Of a stretch of 64,000 nt of DNA, positions 60,779 through 64,000 are shown in pieces. The stretch covers positions 7,178 through 71,177 of the forward strand of contig CAYPHY010000026.1 in assembly GCA_964410625.1 (NCBI GenBank), read 5' to 3'. Source of the stretch: CAYPHY01 sp964410625 (lineage in GTDB: Bacteria; Chloroflexota; Anaerolineae; Promineifilales; Promineifilaceae). The translations under genes were made by a program, and so were the position numbers. Every line of letters starts with the position of its first letter. Positions within the stretch are counted from its first letter, which is position 1. Under the pieces are notes generated by a model. It searched no databases, was not told where the DNA came from, and saw nothing but the letters and a program-made list of their open reading frames with translations.

Positions 60779-62986
60779 TCAAGATACTGATTCCCACCAC
60801 TGGCGCAGGAGAGGCTCGGCCGCTACAAACCCGGCCTCGCTCATTTCGGCGTAGCGTTCAAATTGCAGGGAGCCGACGTCGCCGGTGTCCGGTTCGATCA
60901 GCAGATCGGCCGCCTGCCGCAGTTCACTCAATAGCTTGCGGTTGTTGAGCATCACCGAGCGCACCAGCAAATTGCCCAGCGAGGGGACATTGGCCGCTGG
61001 CTTCAGTGGGTTGAGGCGACTCCACAACACCTGCCAGCCAGAGATGCTGGGGCCAAAGCTGAAGTCGGGGTTGATTGATTCTGCCCGGCTGACGTTGACG
61101 CCGATGATTGTCCCCCCTTCAACTCGTTCGCGCATGACGTCTATCGGGAAGTTGTTGATCGCGCCGCCGTCCACCAGCAGGTGGCCGTCCTCGTCCAGCA
61201 CCGGGGAGAAGACGCCGGGGATGGAGAGGCTGGCCCGTACCGCCAGCCAGAGCGGGCCGCGCTCGTGGATGCGGATGTCGGCCGCCGTCAGATCGGCCGA
61301 TACGGCGAAATACGGCCGCCACAAGTCCTCGATCTGCGTGTCTTGCACCTGCTCGGCGAGGATTTGCGTCACCTTGCCCGACGCCATCAGCGACACCAGC
61401 GGCAAGGTGTAGTCGAACAATGCCTTGCTATTTGCCAGGCGGGTGGAGAGCTGGTAAATCTGGTCATAGTCCATGTCCAGGGCTAAAGCCGCGCCCATCA
61501 ACGCCCCCATGCTCGTGCCGCCGATCAAGTCTACTGGAATACCGAGTTGCTCCATTGCCCGCATGACGCCGAGGTGGGCGTAGCCCTTGGCCGCGCCGCC
61601 GGAAAGCACCAGAGCGATAGCCTTGCCGGTCAGACGACGGGCGAGCGATTCCATATGCGCGGCCGTCCCCCGGCGCACATGGTAGTAGGTGTGGATGGGG
61701 CGCCCGGCCAACCATTGGGCGGTAGCTCGCGGCCGTTCCGTTTGTGGGGGATGCCACAGCACCAGGTCTACCCGCGCACAGGTGGGCAGGGCATAGACCG
61801 CTTCCTCGATCAGCGTTGGCGCAGGGTCTGTGGTGGCGTCGGCGACGATCAGCACGCGGTCGGCCTGGCGCAGGCTGCGGCGCGTCCACTCCGACCAGAT
61901 TGGGTCGGCGACGTAGATCAGGCGTTGGTACTCGCTTTCCAGGTTGTTCAGCCGCGCGACCAATAGCTCATGCGCGGGATGGTTGTGGGGGATGTCGGCC
62001 GTCCCTTTTTGCCCAAATACCGCGTCCACCGTTGAACGGTCGAGGATCGTCGTTGCGCCATAGGGCTGCATCGCCGAGGCCAGTGCGGAAGCGAAGGCGG
62101 CAATGTCTACCTGTCCGCTGGCGGGAACGAGGGTGATCGTTGCTGGCGGGGTAGGTTTGATGGAGAAGGTCGTTGTGGCCGTCAGCAGCTTTTGCCGCCG
62201 TTGGGCGTCTTGCTGTGCCAGGGGGAACAGCAGTTGTGGATGTTCGCGCCAGAGTTGGCGGCAGACGTCATAGGAGAGGCTGATCAGTGTCGTTTCGCGG
62301 GTGGCAACGGCCGTCATCGCGTGTGGTTCACCGCTGAGTAGGCCGCTCAGGTCGAGCGCTTCTCCCGCGCCGACTGACCCCCAGGTCTGTTGTTTGCCAT
62401 CGGGTTGGGTGAGTAGCCATTGCAGGCGGCCGTTGATCAGCAGATAGAGCGCGTCGCTGCGTTCCCCGGCACGGAAGAGGGTGTCGCCGTTGCCCAGATA
62501 GTGCCATTCGGCGGCGGCGGAAATCGTCGCCAGCAACGCATCGTCCAGTCCTTCAAAGAGATCGGCCAGCACGGCTGCCAGTTGAACGCATTGCATCCGC
62601 GTCCGCATCGTCGCCCCGACCATCTCGCGCAGGTCGGCGTCGAGCTTCAGCAGCGAGCGAAAGGTGTCGGCGGGGACGGCCAGCAGTTCGACCTCGGTTT
62701 CGGCCGTCACCTGTACCGGCAGCCTTTGTCCCGTCCAAACGGCCAACGCGCCGATCACGTCCCCTTGCCCCAATGTCCACAGGTGTAGCCCGCGCTCGTT
62801 TTGCGCTACCAGTTGGCCGGAGCGGACGAGATAGACGTGGGCGGCCGTTTCTTCCGGCCTGGATAGTAGGGTTCCGGCCGCGACCTGCGCCGTTTCCGTC
62901 CCGGCCATCCCCTCCAGGCTGGTGAGGATGTCCAGGCCAGGGTGTTGGCCTTCATATTTGGGGGCTTTGAGGATGGTTGGGTACAT
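60779..62986 (-). CDS. NTE-type patatin phospholipase with two cyclic-nucleotide-binding domains
   Basis: A 735-residue protein. Two cNMP-binding-like domains lie at about 20-140 (AAHVYLVRSGQLVAQNERGL, LGQGDVIGALAVW) and 145-265 (NGDTLFRAGERSDALYLLIN, VGAGEALDLSGLL). A middle region (about 285-430) with ITLVPASGQVDIAAFASALA and RVLIVADATTDPA follows, then the patatin domain: ALVLSGGAAKGYAHLGVMRA (oxyanion hole), IGGTSMGALMGAAL (GxSxG Ser) and LLVDGGAINNFPIDVM (catalytic Asp). It matches bacterial relatives of neuropathy target esterase, lysophospholipases regulated by the N-terminal domains. The cNMP pockets lack an obvious full binding signature, so nucleotide binding is uncertain. Confidence 0.93.
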   Translation of the reverse strand: MYPTILKAPKYEGQHPGLDILTSLEGMAGTETAQVAAGTLLSRPEETAAHVYLVRSGQLVAQNERGLHLWTLGQGDVIGALAVWTGQRLPVQVTAETEVELLAVPADTFRSLLKLDADLREMVGATMRTRMQCVQLAAVLADLFEGLDDALLATISAAAEWHYLGNGDTLFRAGERSDALYLLINGRLQWLLTQPDGKQQTWGSVGAGEALDLSGLLSGEPHAMTAVATRETTLISLSYDVCRQLWREHPQLLFPLAQQDAQRRQKLLTATTTFSIKPTPPATITLVPASGQVDIAAFASALASAMQPYGATTILDRSTVDAVFGQKGTADIPHNHPAHELLVARLNNLESEYQRLIYVADPIWSEWTRRSLRQADRVLIVADATTDPAPTLIEEAVYALPTCARVDLVLWHPPQTERPRATAQWLAGRPIHTYYHVRRGTAAHMESLARRLTGKAIALVLSGGAAKGYAHLGVMRAMEQLGIPVDLIGGTSMGALMGAALALDMDYDQIYQLSTRLANSKALFDYTLPLVSLMASGKVTQILAEQVQDTQIEDLWRPYFAVSADLTAADIRIHERGPLWLAVRASLSIPGVFSPVLDEDGHLLVDGGAINNFPIDVMRERVEGGTIIGVNVSRAESINPDFSFGPSISGWQVLWSRLNPLKPAANVPSLGNLLVRSVMLNNRKLLSELRQAADLLIEPDTGDVGSLQFERYAEMSEAGFVAAEPLLRQWWESVS

Positions 62987-62996
62987 AAATTCTTTG

Positions 62997-63070
62997 CTAG
63001 TCTCCCAATCTCCTAATCTCCCAGTCTCTTAGTCTCAAGAGATTAGGAGACTGGGAGACTAAGAGACTAG
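62997..63070. repeat. 7-mer GGAGACT repeat, near-perfect hairpin
   Basis: TAGTCTCCCAATCTCCTAAT and CTCCCAGTCTCTTAGTCTC pair almost perfectly with GAGATTAGGAGACTGGGAGA and CTAAGAGACTAG. It lies between two minus-strand genes and supplies the TAG stop of the upstream permease. Confidence 0.9.
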
Positions 63071-64000
63071 GCTCGTTTGTCCATGCGCTTCAACACCAAC
63101 GCCGTGCCGAGGAGGAAGATGCCACCCAGACCGGCGAGGCGGCCCCAGAAGCCAAAGAGGTCGGATTCGTCGTCGCCGTAGGGCAGGTATAGTTCATCCG
63201 GTTCCATGGCGCGGTTGGTGCAGGCGGGTTCGTCGGTCTCTACCAGTTGCAGCGCGTCCAGGTTGGGTGCGCCTGTGGCCGGATCAACGGTGACGTTGCT
63301 GCTGTCCAGTTCAAATTTGTTGCCACAGACGATGGTTGACTCGGCCAGTTCGTTGACATCCACCGTTGTTCCCATTGCCAGTGCCGACCAGCGGGTGGCG
63401 GCGATGTAGGATTGTAGCTCAATCGGCTTGTCGCGCAGGTTGTGGATCGCGCCGCCGAAGAGGTATTGGAAGAAGACGACGATCAGCACCAGGTAGACGG
63501 CGACGGTGGAGTTGGGGGAAACGGCCGAGATAAACAAACCCGTCGCCATACCGACCATCACCGTCAGGAAGAGCGTCAGCCCCATTTCCAGCGGCCCCTT
63601 GAGCCAGACGCCATTGTCGGGTAGTTCCAGGCCGAGCCATAGCACCAGCATGTAGATGGCGATTTGCAGCAGCGCGAAGCCGCCGAAGACGAGGACTTTA
63701 CTGCTGATATAGGGGAGCAAGCCGAGGTTGACCATCCGTTCACGCTGGTAGATGGAGCGTTCTTTGATTAGCTCCTGGGAGCCGCCAAACGCGCCGACAA
63801 GGAAGGCGAGAATGGCCATGCCGAAGATCATCGTGTGCGATTCGAGGGCGGGCAGGTAGTTTTCGGTCAGCGTCTCGGCCGCCCGTGCGGCGTTGGCGAT
63901 GATCGAAGCGTCGCCGATCAGTTCATGCTCGGCGGAGACCAATAGCTGCTGCACGGCGACGAAGGGCATGACCAGCAGGGAGACAAAGAGGGCGACGGGA
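63067..64000 (-). CDS. ABC-2 type transporter permease (ABCG-like), C-terminal part
   Basis: The frame is open from the right window edge, giving 310 visible residues; the N-terminus is outside. Membrane helices alternate with the segment QELIKERSIYQRERMVNLGL, LPYISSKVLVFGGFALLQIA, characteristic of ABC-2 permeases of the ABCG half-transporter kind, often fused to FHA and ATPase domains upstream. A large external loop (ELAESTIVCGNKFELDSSNV...ETDEPACTNRAMEPDELYLP) with two Cys precedes the last helix. The exported substrate is unknown. The C-terminal stop comes from a repeat. Confidence 0.88.
   Translation of the reverse strand, partial: PVALFVSLLVMPFVAVQQLLVSAEHELIGDASIIANAARAAETLTENYLPALESHTMIFGMAILAFLVGAFGGSQELIKERSIYQRERMVNLGLLPYISSKVLVFGGFALLQIAIYMLVLWLGLELPDNGVWLKGPLEMGLTLFLTVMVGMATGLFISAVSPNSTVAVYLVLIVVFFQYLFGGAIHNLRDKPIELQSYIAATRWSALAMGTTVDVNELAESTIVCGNKFELDSSNVTVDPATGAPNLDALQLVETDEPACTNRAMEPDELYLPYGDDESDLFGFWGRLAGLGGIFLLGTALVLKRMDKRA

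Noticed and set aside
1322..63070. Considering the 7- and 8-base arrays as CRISPR or as ordinary terminators
   Set aside because: The period is 7 or 8 bases with no spacers, and arrays occur inside genes and away from gene ends, so neither label fits.

Overview
The window looks like chromosomal DNA of a filamentous or biofilm-type member of the Chloroflexota (Anaerolineae-like). This is inferred from gene content: a mevalonate-pathway cluster (HMG-CoA reductase, HMG-CoA synthase, thiolase), DUF6335, DUF6391 and DUF2382 proteins, several GT-C glycosyltransferases, secreted Thr/Pro-rich proteins, and intergenic DNA packed with 7- and 8-base periodic repeats. The species cannot be fixed from sequence alone. 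The DNA is an assembled scaffold: 100 N at 45668-45767 separate two contigs and cut the 3' ends of two convergent genes. Both window edges also cut genes (a glycogen debranching enzyme at the left, an ABC-2 type permease at the right).

Layout. 1-10.6 kb: debranching enzyme, GNAT acetyltransferase, DUF892 ferritin-like protein, LCP cell-wall ligase, DUF6335 protein, an OmpR-type two-component system, an acyl-CoA dehydrogenase and a HicB-DinB fusion. 10.8-17.6 kb: three consecutive GT-C membrane glycosyltransferases, two of them carrying short-repeat insertions in frame. 17.8-19.3 kb: infC-rpmI-rplT with an AUU start on infC. 19.6-24 kb: flavin-dependent oxidoreductase, CPBP protease, a lipoprotein and a four-repeat secreted protein. 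24.2-28.5 kb: surface-glycan genes (two methyltransferases, a flippase, GT2). 28.7-35 kb: orphan histidine kinase, DUF4160/DUF2442-XRE module, LPG-synthase-like membrane protein, AlkP-superfamily hydrolase and a DPM1-like glycosyltransferase. 35-38.8 kb: mevalonate genes. 39-43 kb: a coiled-coil membrane protein, two microcompartment vertex proteins, a YgiT/DUF4258 toxin-antitoxin pair whose toxin has a nonsense codon, a second HicB-DinB-like fusion, and an ECF sigma factor with a zinc-finger partner. 43-50.5 kb: sugar catabolism (glucokinase, 6-phosphogluconolactonase, phosphoglycerate kinase) around a stress cluster (OsmC, DUF2382 proteins). 50.6-64 kb: M23 peptidase, TrmH methyltransferase, nuclease-like protein, MurE-like ligase, GyrI-like protein, DUF6391 protein, DNA polymerase III delta, a C39-like peptidase pair, SIMPL lipoprotein, XRE regulator, NTE-type patatin and an ABC permease.

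The most striking property is the repeat load. At least a dozen families of short-period or palindromic repeats fill nearly every intergenic gap, often as inverted pairs and nested in each other. They also enter genes, supplying internal loops, N-termini, C-termini and stop codons. Separately, the hexamer CGGCCG is heavily over-represented, reminiscent of the HIP1 palindrome of cyanobacteria. No tRNA, rRNA, transposase, phage or CRISPR array was recognised.
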